A stretch of DNA of 64,000 bases, from contig NC_133935.1 of assembly GCF_031877795.1 (NCBI RefSeq), positions 51,713,330-51,777,329 of the forward strand, in the 5' to 3' direction. A program made the translations under genes and the position numbers. The stretch comes from Strix aluco. Taxonomy: Eukaryota; Chordata; Aves; Strigiformes; Strigidae. Positions 13,009 through 25,863 of this stretch are shown here, one piece after another. The notes beneath the pieces were generated by a model that had not been told where the DNA came from, did no database searches, and saw nothing but the letters and a program-made list of their open reading frames with translations. Numbering within the stretch: the first letter of the stretch is position 1; the number at the start of each line of letters is the position of its first letter.

Positions 13009-14320
13009 CTCCTGGAAACTGTGCTAGGGCACATGGAAATAAGGAGGTGATTGGTGACAGCCAACATGGCTTCGTTAAGGGGAAATCATGCCCAACGAAT
13101 TTGGTGGCCTTCTACGACGGGTCACAGCATTGGTGGATAAGGGAAGAGCAACTGACATCATCTACCTGGACTTCTGCAAAGCATCTGACACTGTCCCACA
13201 CAACATCCTTGTCTCTAAATTGGAGAGACATGGATTTGATGGATGGACCACTCGGTGGGTGAGGAACTGGCTGGGTGGTTGCACTCAAAGAGCTGCAGTC
13301 AACAGCTCAATGTCCAAGTGGAGAGCAGGGACAAGTGGTGTTCCTCAGGGGTTGGTGTTGGGACTAGCACTGTTTAACATCTTTGTTGGCAACACAGACA
13401 GTGGGATTGAGTGCACCCTCAGCAAGTTTGCCAACGACACCAAGCTGTGTGGTGTGGTCAACACGCTGGAGGGCAGGGATGCCATCCACAGGGACCTTGA
13501 CAGGCATGAGAGGTGGGACTGTGCAAACCTCATGAAGTTCAGCAAGGCCAAGTGCAACGGCCTGCACATGGGTTGGGGCAATCCCAGGCACAAATACAGG
13601 CTGAGAGGTCACTGGACTGAGAGCAGCCCTGCAGAGAAGGACTTGGGGGTAATACTCGATGAAAAACTGAATATGAGCCAGCAATGTGCACTCGCAACCC
13701 AGAAAGCCAACTGTATCCTGGGCTGCATCAAAAGAACTGTGGCCAGCAGGTCAAGGGAGGTGATTCTCCCACTCTACTCTGCTCTCGTGAGACCCCACCT
13801 GGAGTACTGTGTCCAGCACCGGGACCCCCAACATAAGATGGGCATGGATCTGCCTAAATGAGTCCAGAGGAGGGCATGAAGATGATCAGGGGGCTGGAGC
13901 ACCTCCCTTATGAGGACAGGCTGAGAGAGTTGGGGTTGTTCAGCCCAGAGAAGAGAAGGTTTCGGGGAGACTTGTAGCAGCCTTCCAGTACTTAAATGGG
14001 CCTACAGGAAAGATGGGGAGGGACTCTTCATCAGGGAGTGTAGAGACAGGATGAGGGCTAACGGTTCTAAACTGAAAGAGGGTAAATTTAGATTAGATAT
14101 TAGGAAGAAATTCTTTACTGTGAGGGTGGTGAGACACTGGAACAGGTTGCCCAAAGAGGTTGTGGATGCCCCCTCCCTGGCAGTAGTCAAGGCCAGGTTG
14201 GATGGGGCTTTGAGCAACCTGGTCTAGTGGAAGGTGTCCCTGTCAGTGGCAGAGGGGTTGGAACCAAATGATCTTTAACATCCCTTCCAACCCAAATCAT
14301 TCTATGATTCTATGATATTT
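13009..14320 (+). mobile_element. CR1 LINE, 5'-truncated copy (copy B), antisense in MON2 intron 1
   Basis: It begins abruptly at ATCCTCCTGGAAACTGTGC inside the RT region and runs to the CR1 octamer tail (ATTCTATGATTCTATGA). It shares the RT frame lesions of copy A and the inactive FANDT box, but keeps YLDF in the first aspartate motif. From about 13262 to 13960 it differs from copy A at one base; beyond 13960 the two diverge to roughly 86% by hand count. No clear target duplication is visible at its ends. Confidence 0.95.
13088..13861 (+). pseudogene. CR1 ORF2 reverse transcriptase remnant, copy B
   Basis: An open frame of 257 codons of exactly the same length as the remnant at 2112-2885 and nearly the same sequence. 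It includes the inactive FANDT motif. Most residue differences fall in the first 60 codons, and only one (K/E in TLEGRD) falls after that. It starts at GTG and is not a host gene. Confidence 0.85.
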
Positions 14321-16139
14321 AAAGACCTATAACTCATAAATAGTATATGGAGGTATGCTGGGATATGCAGTTCTAGTAGCTACTGTTCAGGATGACGTAA
14401 ACGCAAGTCACCCTTATCAGCTGCACAGTGGTAAGTGCAGGTGAAAGGCACTGCCTCCTCAAATCTGTCTTCCAGGGACACTGTGGAAGCTCTCAAACCC
14501 AACTGCAGTGGACAGTCTGCATTACAGAAAGATACCACTATAGCTAACTCCACGATCATGTTACTTGGCAGCCAAAGAATGGCTACAAGGAATAATGGTA
14601 TGGCGCATGCTTGAACACGTAACTTTATAATTATTCAGCAGTTTTCTACTCACAGGCAAAGACAAAATGGAGCTCTACCACAATGCATATGGACAGGCAA
14701 CCAAGGTCCCAGAAGGGTCAGCTGGGATCTGATCTGACAGCACATGAGTTGCTCCACAATAAACCCCAAGGATTTGCCCTTACTCTGGGGTAACTGTGAA
14801 AAAGCTACCCTTTTTTCATTGAAAAATAACAACATAGTTAACAACTTTTCATAAGGGAAAGATGACACAAAATTCTAATCTCAAATCTCTCTTACCAGTG
14901 ACCCTTTTCAGAAAGTAAAAAGAACACCCACTGTCTCTGCCATACCACCAATTTTTCAAAAGTTTAAAAAAAGGGTTTTTAAAAAGGTTTTAAATGGATC
15001 AACTTGCTGATCTTCAAAGAAACTGCTATCTCACAATTAGGACCAGAATTCAGCACCTTTTTTTTTAAACCAAAAATTACATATACACATAAAGATATTT
15101 AACATAGCAACCAGGCATGTGCTAATTTCTACTAAGGATTGATCTAACATTTAAATATATTTTTGTATGAACTTCTAAATGTGATAGTATTGTTACCAAA
15201 AGTTAATAAAGAATTTCCACCGCTAGTGCTTTGAATTACCATTTGTGTTTTTATTGTACGTTCAGAGCAGATTGCTATCTCCAGAGATACTAAAATTGCT
15301 GTAAGGTTTGCAGCTCTTACTACACAAGCTTTTGATTTCTCTCTTCTAAAAAGAAAAGCATTCAGGAATGCTTTCAGGAATGATGGTCTGCGTTGGTATT
15401 TACATTACATTGTTTGCTAACCTTTTACTAAGATTGGATGAGAGTAATATATGTCATCTATGGTCACTTCCACATCTGTTACGTGAAATAAAAAGAGCAA
15501 TTTTTTTCTATTCATCATTATCTGCCTTTCCAACTTGAACACTAACCCTATATCCAATAGTTTAGATAAGAGATCCTCCTGTCTAAAGTACAGTTTCACT
15601 TCATTGTTATTCTGGCTTGCTTTGCAAAAACACATTCTGGACCATTACTGTGCTGCTAAACTATTATTTGGAAAAAGGACACACTCAGAAAAAGCTCCAC
15701 ACTAAATCAACCTCATGAAAGCACTTGAGTATACCACATTTGCGTAAAAAAACACTGTACTTGCCTTCTGTATCTTCCTCCCCAGGAGTACAATCCCTAC
15801 TCAGACCCTTCTCTTTTACATATGCTCACTCTACCTCTCTACCTGTGATTTAAACTGGTGAAATGCCAGTTCTGATCACACAGCATTGTGCACTCATAGG
15901 GATTTATTACACGGAATGATTTAATGTATTTGGATTAGAGCTTGCTCACATTCTACTGGCTTGGAGCAAAGCCTACCAGCTTTGCTCTGGGAATGGAGCA
16001 CCACCCCCCCGTAAAGGCAGATACAGGCAGGGAGTACACAAACTGAATACTTAGGTCAAATGGACACATAGAAGCCCAAGGACCAGTCTCATTGAAAGGA
16101 CATCCTCTATCAGGGTCACAGTGACTGAGGAAGGTTATT

Positions 16140-16680
16140 GATGACTGGGGAAAGGTATGCACTACACATCCTCTCCAGGGAGGGCAGGGAAGAGCTTTCA
16201 GGGCACTACAGGCCAGTCTGCTTCAGGTCACTCACTGGGACAAATCCTCCTGGAAGCTATTTCTAGGCACATGCAGGACAAGAAGATGGTTACGAACAGC
16301 CAACATGAATGTAGCATGAACCAAGAGCCAGTAGTGAGCCCTTGTAGCAATGCTGGGCTTATTAGCAAGAACATAGGCAGCCAGTCAAGGGGAGTCCTTC
16401 CCTCTCTTTGGCTCTTGTGGGACTGCTGGAGTAATACATCCAGTTTTAGACGCCCCGGTGCAAGAAAGCCATTGACATGTTGAGGCAAGTACAGTGGAGG
16501 TCAACCAAGACAGCTGGAGGATGGAGACTAGATAAGGAAATACTGTAATAGCTGCACTTTTTCAACCTGAGGAAGACAAGACTAAGGGCAGGGTCTGTTA
16601 ACATCCACAGCTTCCTAAAGGCAGGCTGCAATGAACATGAAGCAGTTTGCGATCACTGTTCAGATGTGTGCTCCATCCTG
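16140..16680 (+). mobile_element. Old CR1 LINE with internal deletion, antisense in MON2 intron 1
   Basis: One piece matches the CR1 RT start (ACTACAGGCCAGTCTGC, then a CTCCTGGAAGCTAT-type segment). It is followed directly by the region for [16 protein letters not shown] and QRRATKTAGG-type sequence (CCAGTTTTAGACGCCCCGG). The RT core between them is missing. No octamer tail is seen. The boundaries are approximate. Confidence 0.75.
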
Positions 16681-18567
16681 GATACATGTACAAGTAGAGA
16701 AAGAAAGCAGGGAACACTGAAAGCAATAATGCACCTTTCAAATCACTTCATATTCTGCAATTCCTGAACAAGTTTCTCACTGTAATTTTTCTTCTACAGA
16801 ATCTTAGTAATCATGGTAAAATAGTACTAATTTTCCTGTAAATTGAAATTGTATTTTGGTAAACCACTTTCACTACCACAAAACCTTCAATACAAAACCA
16901 GCTACAGTCTTCCAATTTCTTAAGTTTAGAATGTGATTTACATGAATTGTTGAACAGCCTGATTAACTTTTTTTTTTTAAAATCAAGAAATTAATATATT
17001 TGCTGGTTTTGCTTGCATTACCTTTATTTAGCATATAAAGACAAGAAATTGCAAACAGACCATCAGTCTCTATTCATATACAAAGTAGTTTCTTCAGCTG
17101 TTCACACTTTACCTGAGACAGAAGCAAAATTGCTCTGCTTTATTCTACATCATGATTTACTTGTGCCCAATGAAGGAAATAAATAGTGTACATTTCTGAT
17201 CCCAACAACAGGCACACCAACAGCTGAAGATACCAAACTTAATTCCTGCTAGACTTGACTCTACTCAAGGATGGTGCCATTCTCAATTACCAGAGCTCCA
17301 ATGCTTTGAGAAAAAATAAAAGCATTAACTGATTCTATTACACACTTTCTCCACCGATTCAAGATTTATGATATTGGAGGTTTTGTTTTGTTGTTTGTTT
17401 GTTTTAGAAAAACAACACACAACCTTGTTCATTTCCAGCTTTAGTGCAAGTGTATTAGTTGCCCTCATATTAAAAGTGCTCTTTCACTTGACAGGAGTGA
17501 CTACTCTTCTGGCCCATTAATCTTCTGAAATTGTCAGTCTGCAGTATCAGCAGTCAATTCAGAATCCTGAAGGTTAACTGTCAGTAATGCCAGGAGAGGT
17601 GCCAGTGTTACCTAAATTATTCAGAGATGTTGTCTCTGGAGGTACCTCACTTGAGGTGAATGTGGAGGTAAAGATAATGAAATATAAATACTTCATATCA
17701 AGAGTTTTCATTCAACAATCAAAATATTACACCTCAGCTAGAAAAACCATCACATATAAATCAACAGAACAAATCAGAATGAATAACAAAACTACTCATT
17801 ACTGAACAGCACTGATGTAGATAGAAAGGAAAAAAGCTAACCAAAACTTGATACAGAAGAAACACAGCCAATTAGCAACAAATTCTTAAGTTATACTTTT
17901 CCCACAATGAGATGTACCCTGTATTTTGTATTATTGTATATAACACAGTGTATAACATTAATATTATATATACATAGCCTATGGATGTCTTGAGAGTGCC
18001 CACGTCTACCATTAATGGATACTTGAGTGATCCATCAAGTACAACACAAATGATTATGTATCACTGAAATAAAGCACTTGAATTTTCATGACATACTTCT
18101 GTCACAACAATCATCATTCTACATTTAAAAAAAAAACCCACAACACCCCGTTTCAGAGCTTTAGAAGATTCACACTTGAAGTTCAAACTAATTTCGCCTT
18201 CAGCTTGTCGATCAGAACAGATGGGACCAGGGAACTCCTGAGGCTTTGCCACAAATACTATATTGAGTCACCCAGGCAGAGACAGCAATGCCTGTTTGCC
18301 AGGCACCTGGTAAAAAGAAACAAAAGTCGACAGTTTGGGCACTATTTGAGAACTGGAGTCACCAAGAATTTCCAGCTTCTGCTACATGTTTCCCGTATAA
18401 TCTTCAGGACGCCATAGGAGGCAGATGGGGATTAAATCACAGATTAAGATGCACAAATTTAAATATTTAGGCTCCCATTACAATGGAGATTTAGTCTCTA
18501 CTAAATTGTCCTCAATTCTTAAAGCCTTTCCTTAAACTAATTCAGCTGACCCGGTAGGAGGGGCTCA

Positions 18568-18597
18568 ATACAGAGGTCTAAATTTAGGCCTCTGTAT
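18568..18597. repeat. 30-bp near-perfect palindrome in MON2 intron 1
   Basis: ATACAGAGG, T, CTAAA is followed by TTTAG, G, CCTCTGTAT. Fourteen of fifteen positions pair. The flanks (about 18450-18860) look like an old unclassified interspersed repeat. Confidence 0.85.
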
Positions 18598-18904
18598 CCA
18601 AGGCAACTACATGCAGACAGCAGAAGACCCATGCTCTTCCAGACCAACTGCTGGAAGCCAACGAAGAAACATGAATGTATCTCAAGTGGCAAATACACCT
18701 AATGTGTAGGTGACAGAGTGAATCAATCCCCTGGCTACAAGATCCTCTGAATAGCTATTTGGCTCTACTGACAGTATTTCCATAACAAACTGAGCCTGCA
18801 CAATCGATGAAGGAAGTTTAGACACCCAAAATTAGGCACTTTAATCCTGTACTGAAGCTTAACATTAAAAGTATAGACAGACTGTGTACTTTATATATAA
18901 GGTA

Positions 18905-18941
18905 CGCACAGATACATAGATACATATAAAGATACATAAAA
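18905..18941 (+). repeat. Short (GATACATA)n-like microsatellite
   Basis: Imperfect repeats of GATACATA (GATACATAGATACATATAAA and GATACATAAA) in MON2 intron 1. Confidence 0.6.
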
Positions 18942-19639
18942 TTTTAGTCATTTTTTCATTCATTAAATTGCAAGGTATTACATGATGGAGAAATGGGGTC
19001 TATGTGCATGATGTGAATCATTTTTCAACACATGATGTTCCTTATCAAAGACTAAAATGATGACATGAAATTTAGGATTTACAATAAATCTTGATGCTTA
19101 AAACACATTTGAATAATGACAATCCCCTAGAAACATAAACAGTACACTTTTAAAAACATAATTTTGAAAAAATACTACTGTACACAAATCAATATTGAGT
19201 AAGAAACACTGTAAAATTAATGGATTCCAAACACGAAGCTATCAGACACAGCTATTGCTAAAGATCAGGAATTATAAAAGGAACTGTAGGAAATATTAGG
19301 AATCACCTGTTTCAAGTTACCAGTTCAGCTACCAGCTAGTAACTAAAGAATGCTACAGAATAATCTCCAGTCACATGCTTGAGTGCAAGCTGCCTAATTA
19401 TGACAATATGCATTTTACAGAGCATAGTTTCTCTATTTCAAAAGAGCCTTTAAAATATTAGTTAAGTGAATGTTGCAGAGGCTCTCAAATTAAACAGACA
19501 ATAATTAAAATAACATTTTTTTTATATAATTGACTGGCACGCCAGAAATTATTCGTAAATGGCAGATCCAAATGTCTGTGAGAGGAAGAAAAACTATTAC
19601 TGCACAAAATTCAATAAACTCCTAGGATTTAATGACAAT

Positions 19640-19900
19640 TCAAAACGTCTGATCACTCCCCTAAAAAGTGAATGCTTTCAACCACGAGGAATTTCCTTGG
19701 GTGGCATCCAATCCAAGAGGAGAGTCCCTGACTACATCGTGCTGCGCTCGGGGGACTAGCTCAAAACGGCTCCCCCAGGGGACTTCATTTATTCCACTCT
19801 GAGTGGAACCTGATCTGTGGTCAATAACAACCCTTAGTGGCTGAGGGCCACAATTACTGTAAAACCCAAAGAACAAGGGTGAGAAAAAGAAATCAACAGC
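19640..19900 (-). mobile_element. Possible LTR-like remnant (GC-richer patch)
   Basis: Read on the minus strand, this patch has an AATAAA followed by a GC-rich stretch and a run resembling the R/U5 end of a retroviral LTR. No primer-binding site, TG/CA ends or gag/pol sequence is visible, so the assignment is a guess from composition and layout. It could equally be an unrelated GC-rich intronic patch. Confidence 0.2.
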
Positions 19901-20689
19901 CACTATATCTCAGCAGCCAGAAAGCCCCATCTTCATCAGGGTGGGTGCACCTGCCACAGTAAATACCAGTTACAGCAAACAAAAAACTCTACAGTATTTT
20001 CATCCTTCTGAACTAACGCTGTGAAGACCTGAAAACTAACCAACCTGGAAAGTTCAGTGTAGGTTAGCTTCCCTGTACGCTACAGTGTCAGAATCCCTTT
20101 TATTCAAAAAATAAAGCACAGAACCCAAAAACTTGGTTACTCCTCCAGAAAATGGTCTACATGCAAAGGTTTGTTCATTGCCACGTCCATTTGACTCATC
20201 TTTTTACCACCAGAGTAGCATGAATGCAGAGATCTTGGAAACCATTCAATGCCAGTAATACATCAAGCGACCCAAATGCCCAAATCACACGGCATTTCAC
20301 CATATCATTTTCTTTCTTAGCCTTCTGTGATTTGTGTACTGCACTACATTCAACAGATTTTCCGAAATATTGTTTCTGTTGCAGAACAAACCAGCTAATG
20401 TTCACATTTTTTAAGTGTTACTTCCACTTGCATTAGGAATCCTAATGATCACTTCACATTATAAACCCAATTAACTGATCTGTACCTTTTTACCATATGT
20501 TTAAATTTTGCAACACATCTTCATATTTAGTTTCATACAGCTACCCAATGACATCAGAGAGGTTCCCTAAATAGGACAAGCTTCCCAACTGATTTTTTAG
20601 CATTAGCCCTAAGATGTGTTCAGGATCAGCATATCATTCCAAAATTAGAATGATTTAACCCAGGGGATGAAACTGTCATGTATATCACT

Positions 20690-20900
20690 CAGTGCAGAGA
20701 GGAGCGGACTCTGTATGAAGAAATGTATGAATAAAACCTGTGTTCACAGAACACAACAGACAGCCCCTCAGAAAGGACAAATCCTATCTCTTGGCTCAGC
20801 TAGTCCACACCACTTCCACTGTCATTAAATAAAGTTTGCTTTATCCAGAAGTCACTTGAATCTGGGTTCTTTAACTTTTACCCGAAGAATTTTGTAAGGC
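20690..20900 (+). mobile_element. Possible LTR-like remnant with two AATAAA signals
   Basis: AATAAAACCTGTGTTC at about 20732 and TTAAATAAAGTTTGC near 20825 are arranged as at the end of avian ERVL-type LTRs. No internal retroviral sequence adjoins it. The assignment is by general resemblance only. Confidence 0.2.
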
Positions 20901-23040
20901 TACTTGCCTGTAATTAGTTACTTATAAAAGAAGGAAAATAAGATTGCAAAACTGGATTCTATTATTTTTCCTAGACACAGCAAATTAATTTACAATACAG
21001 TTTCAAAAATACGTCTGTATGCCAAAGGCATACACAACTCAAGAAACAAACAGAAGCAATGCTGCTGTTTCAAACAAAGGTCTGAGAAGGAAACAGTACA
21101 GAGAGGCTATCAAAAGCTATCTTTCAGGAGTCTCAAGAGAGCACTTCAACTGACCAAAGTATTCAAAGCTAACACTGTGCTGCTTTTCCAGGTTGCAGGA
21201 AATTGAACGCTATTTCTTTTCCAGTCCTACTATTCCAAATAACCACATCAGCAGGAACCGTCCTAAAACAGACACCTGCAATCCATTACACAACTGCTAA
21301 GCAGAGGGCACACCCTGTCCCACGGTGGGTCTAAGCCAGGCCAAGCTGATCCTGCCATGGGAGGATGCAGTCCCTGCCCACTCCAACCCCTCCCGCCCTC
21401 TCCCTTCCCCTCTTCTATCAGCACAAGCGTGCCTGTTAACTGTTCACGGAGCTGGATAAGCGTTAATTTTTTAATGTGTTTTTTTAAGCTGATTTTGCTT
21501 TTACTGTTATTTAAAAGTCAAGAAAAAACCTGAGTCAACGTAGAGACTACAAGCCTACTAGAAAGCTGAGAGTGTTGGACTGGAAGCGTGTAAACAACAA
21601 GGAGTTACATACAACTGAAATTCAGGTCAAGAAGAACTTTTTGGGTATACTTATTTTCCCTTTTAATGCCACTATTTCTGCTAATTATAAATATTTTCCC
21701 CTTGTATTTCTAAGGTTTCTTACACGGTGAAATTATCTAACCAAATCAGATGCAATTTACAGAACAATATTTTCATTTGGCAATAAGAAACAGAAGGTTT
21801 AGCACACTAAACTATTTTCAGTTTTGTGATAAGACAAAATTTTTACTCCAGTTCACTAAAGAGAGCACTGCCAGCTTCCCACACACCCAGCACAGGCTGT
21901 CAAACTCCAGTCACCAGCAGGTTAAAATAGTTTATAAAGCTCTATGCATGCAATGCAGTTCAGAGTTAGAAGCATTACAGTGCTTTCTAGTTAGACCATT
22001 CAAAACAACAGAATAATGATCAAGTGGTATTGTTTTCTAGGAGAAATGCCATATTACTTAAGATAACATGAGCACAACTGATGCCTGTACTAAAGTCTGC
22101 TTCATCCTCTGTAATTTCAACCTCCAAACGATACTGTTTAATTTACACTTGCCCTGAGAGTTTCTAACACATCCATGGTTGGTGTCTATTTTGCTAACAG
22201 GAAAATAGAAATATAGTGTGAAAACACAAATACATTTTTCAGCAATGTCATTACTTGTATGTCAGCCAATATAAATAGTTTTGGCATATCACAGACATAA
22301 CCACCAAATTACTCCTTGAGTACAGTATATAGTTTTCATGCTTAGTATACTTCTGTAGTCAGTGCTGATCCGAGGAAGTATCAAACGGGAAAACCACCTA
22401 GCAACAAACAGATGTGGGTCTGAAGTCTGGTAGTAACTGGTATTCCCCACACTCTTAAGAAAAATAAGTCTATCATGTTAGTTAATCCCCAAGTGTCACC
22501 AGCAACACAATCTCAAACCCACAGATTTTTTCTGCAGCTCCCATTCTCAATGTATTAAGCAGCACCACCTAGGAAAATCCTACTCAGAGCACTTTTCACA
22601 TGAGCAAAGACGAGGTGTAGATTGCTTTGGGGCCAACAATACATTCTGTTATTTCTTAGTTAAAGGCTCTAAGGGGGACAAAGTTTGCCACACATTTGTG
22701 TCATAAATTTAACATTGGGAGAAAGTAATTTCAATGTTTCTTAACAGATTATCAAAGAGTCAGCAAAAACCTCAGAATCCACTTAAAAAACTTAAAGACT
22801 TAAAACTTAAAAGACTTAAAAACTACATGATCTCCGCATAAATGTGACCTACTAAGAAAATATCACAGACTCAAAAGTAATAGAAAAATCTGAGATCAAA
22901 GTGCTTAAAACAGTGAAGAGTTCAAGTTCCATTTCCAATAAGGGTTTAAAACCTTAATTCCAGCTCCTACCTGAAGAGGTCTAAATCCCAGAGTCTGTGG
23001 GATCCCACAGCTGGCTGTCCCCTTTTCTGCTGCACCTGCT

Positions 23041-23069
23041 CCCCCTCCCCCCCCCGCCCCCCCCCCCCC
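23041..23069 (+). repeat. C-rich homopolymer cluster followed by A7
   Basis: Runs of C separated by single T and G (CCCCCTCCCCCCCCCGCC then thirteen C), then seven A, in MON2 intron 1. On the minus strand it is a strong G-quadruplex candidate on the transcribed RNA. Confidence 0.85.
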
Positions 23070-24380
23070 AAAAAAATTATCCGGTAAAGCTCTTCAGCAG
23101 TGTCATCTACCTGCCTGTTCAAAGAATCATTTAATATTATTTTGGTCTCTCTGTACCTAATAGATATGGCATTAGTTTGTAATAACATATGCATCTGAAT
23201 GATCTTTAAAAAGTGAAAACTAACCCCCTACTTAATTAAAAAAACCCTAGGCTCTATTCTTCTGATCATACCACTTTCTAACTCCTTACAGTATTGATTA
23301 AAACAGGATTCCCTCAAATCAATCATTTGAGCAACAAGTAGAATTGAGAACTGCACTACTACCTTTATCAGCAGCAAACTTATCAGCTAAATTAATTTTG
23401 CAGAATTTTAACAGTATTAATGTAAAAAATAGACAAATCATTTTAGAAATGGCTGACAATAACAAATAGCTGTGAGCAAAATTTTAGATTACATCAGAAA
23501 TTGTAAAGATCATTAGAAGCAGTTTACCTTCATAAAATACCTATCAACTCTAACAACTACAATAGAGCTTGTAACTACTAATTCTGGACTAGGAGTTTTT
23601 CAATAGCTTTATCACAGTACAATAAGTTTATTAAGTGACATGGAAGCATACAAGTCAGCTGCAAGATAAACTCATAAATTACAATGTAAGTGGTAGTGAT
23701 GAAGATAGTCTAGTTATACTGCAAGTAAAACAGTGAGATTATAAATAGTAGGAATCTAGCCAAATCTAATCATGATCAGACCAAATGCATGCAATTAAAA
23801 TACCTGTTTAGCAGTTGAGATTTGACAGAAAAGGACACCCGCCTCCTTTAAAACTAGAACAAAAAAAATGGCTTCCAGAACTGAGGAAGTAAGATCGTTT
23901 CCTGTGACCGTATCATACATCCTACTGTAGGACTGCTCTCTTGTGAGCCCACAACTCATAGCAGAGTCTCATCTCTTTTTAAACAACTTCCAGTATTATT
24001 CCATAAACCTACCCAAATGCCAGAAAACACGGGAAAACTGTGTTTTTAATGAAGCTATGCAAAGTGCTGTCGAGGTTTAAAAGGAAACAACACAAAAGTT
24101 GTACTTATACAAGAATATGATAAACATGCTGAACAAGTATCAAGAACTGCACATGCAGTAGTTATTCTAGCCTTCAGCATGGCAAATATAACCAAGTATT
24201 ACTAAAAATACTAACAATTACATTGCCCATCTCCTTTGTAGATCTTGAAGAAAATAAACATTAACTCTGTGGGGAAACTCTTTCAGAGACCAAACAACTT
24301 AGTCACACAGTAATACACAGGAGAAAGTGGAAGCAGCACCCCAGCCTCCCTCCAAAACACACACACAGATTTCTCTGTTC

Positions 24381-24480
24381 AACTGACCACAACTTTTCTT
24401 ATTTACATGTGACCACACACGATTTCTCAGAACTGATCACAACTTTCTCTTGTTTTCCTGTGACCACACACAACCTCTCA
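24381..24480 (+). repeat. Tandem repeat, two units of about 50 bp
   Basis: Both units start AACTGAYCACAACTTT and contain TGTGACCACACAC before a TCTCA end. A weaker half unit (ACACACACAGATTTCTC) precedes them at about 24358-24375. It is a minisatellite-like duplication in MON2 intron 1. Confidence 0.8.
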
Positions 24481-25863
24481 AACACACTGGCATTCCTCTG
24501 CAACATACAATCGTATATAACATACTCTGCTACAGTGTGTTGCTTCATGCCTTTCAAAACAAGCACAGTCATTAGTTCCAGTTCATCTGTTGAAGAGTGT
24601 AACACTTCATACAACATTAAATATGCTATCACTTAATTGGCAGTCAAGTCACATTACACACGCAATTCCTTTCTTCCAAACTGACAGAGTCTTTACCATA
24701 TTTGCCCAGGTACCCTTCTGGTTCTGCAGCTTAATCTGAGTTAACGTATTAGTATTTTTCCTCCCACTATTGCATAGAGAAAATATTTTTTAAGATAGCA
24801 AGTGGCAAACTACTGATAGGGCAAAAGTTAAACTGACTGTGTAAACACGCTAGAGAAACACACGGTTAAGAAGTATACTTTAAATTAGAGGGAAAAAAAT
24901 CTGACTGCCCTTCAATTACAGTAATCCTGCTCATCAAGATTACTTAAATCTCAAACTGCACACAGAGTAAACTGACGTTGGAAAAATCCTACTGGCCTGA
25001 GGTTATTAATGGAATTTTTAAAAAGGGAGAGAAAAGTAACCTAAACTTCTGTGTCTCCCAAGCTTCCTCGGCTGTAACCACACCGCTGGAAAGCCACATA
25101 ACCCCAGAATCAGGAGGTACGCTAGCGATCACCGGCGATCCACGCAGTTACACCGGCAGACACAGACGTACAGCAGCGAGAGACAGCACACGCCGAGTCG
25201 GGAGCCACGCTTCAGAAAGCGTGTGCCTTCGGTACGCGGGCAACACACGGACCCGAAAGGAGCTTTGCGAGGTCCCGCGCCCCCAGGAGCGCCCCCAGCC
25301 CCGGCAGGCGCGGGGCCGGCCGTGCCCCCGGGGGCCGAGCACGGCCCTCACCGGCGGGGCGGCCCCTGCCCGGCCACCGCCAGGCGCTACCCCAGCGCTG
25401 CCCCGCAGGCGCCCGCCGGTGCGCCCGGACCCGCCGGACCGAGCCCGCCTCGGGCCAGTTTCGCGAGGAGACGCCGCGACAGCCAAAGCCAAACTTTGCC
25501 TCTTCCCCCGGGAGGACGCTGGGGGTGAAGCGGGGCTGCCCCCAATGTGCCCCTGTCAACAGACGACCCGTCTCCCCAGTCCCGCTCCCTGAGGTGAACT
25601 AGCCCGGCCCACGTCCCCTGCCTCGATAACGCATTAAAAACAACCACCCACGGACCAACGCGACAGGCAAAAGCCACGTCGCGGCGCGGACGGCGCTCGG
25701 CAACCCGCGGCCATGGAGGACGGACCTCACCGAGAGCGGCCCCGGGCGGGGGCAGGGGCGCGCCGGCAGCCCCCGCTCCGGTCGGGCCGCGCGGCGAGAG
25801 AGGCCCCTGCGGAGCGGCGCCCGCCGCCCGGCCCGGCCCGGCTCAGCCCAGCCCACCCCTCAC

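Larger units (their letters stand above)
9372..25863 (-). other. MON2: MON2 intron 1
   Basis: A 16.5-kb first intron, mostly AT-rich. It contains a CR1 at 13009-14320, an old deleted CR1 near 16.14-16.68 kb, a G16 run at 11108-11123, C-rich runs at 23041-23069, a tandem repeat at 24381-24480 and a 30-bp palindrome at 18568-18597. Short GC-richer patches at about 9.9-10.1 kb, 19.7-19.9 kb and 21.3-21.45 kb are not assigned with certainty. I find no second gene in either strand. Confidence 0.8.
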
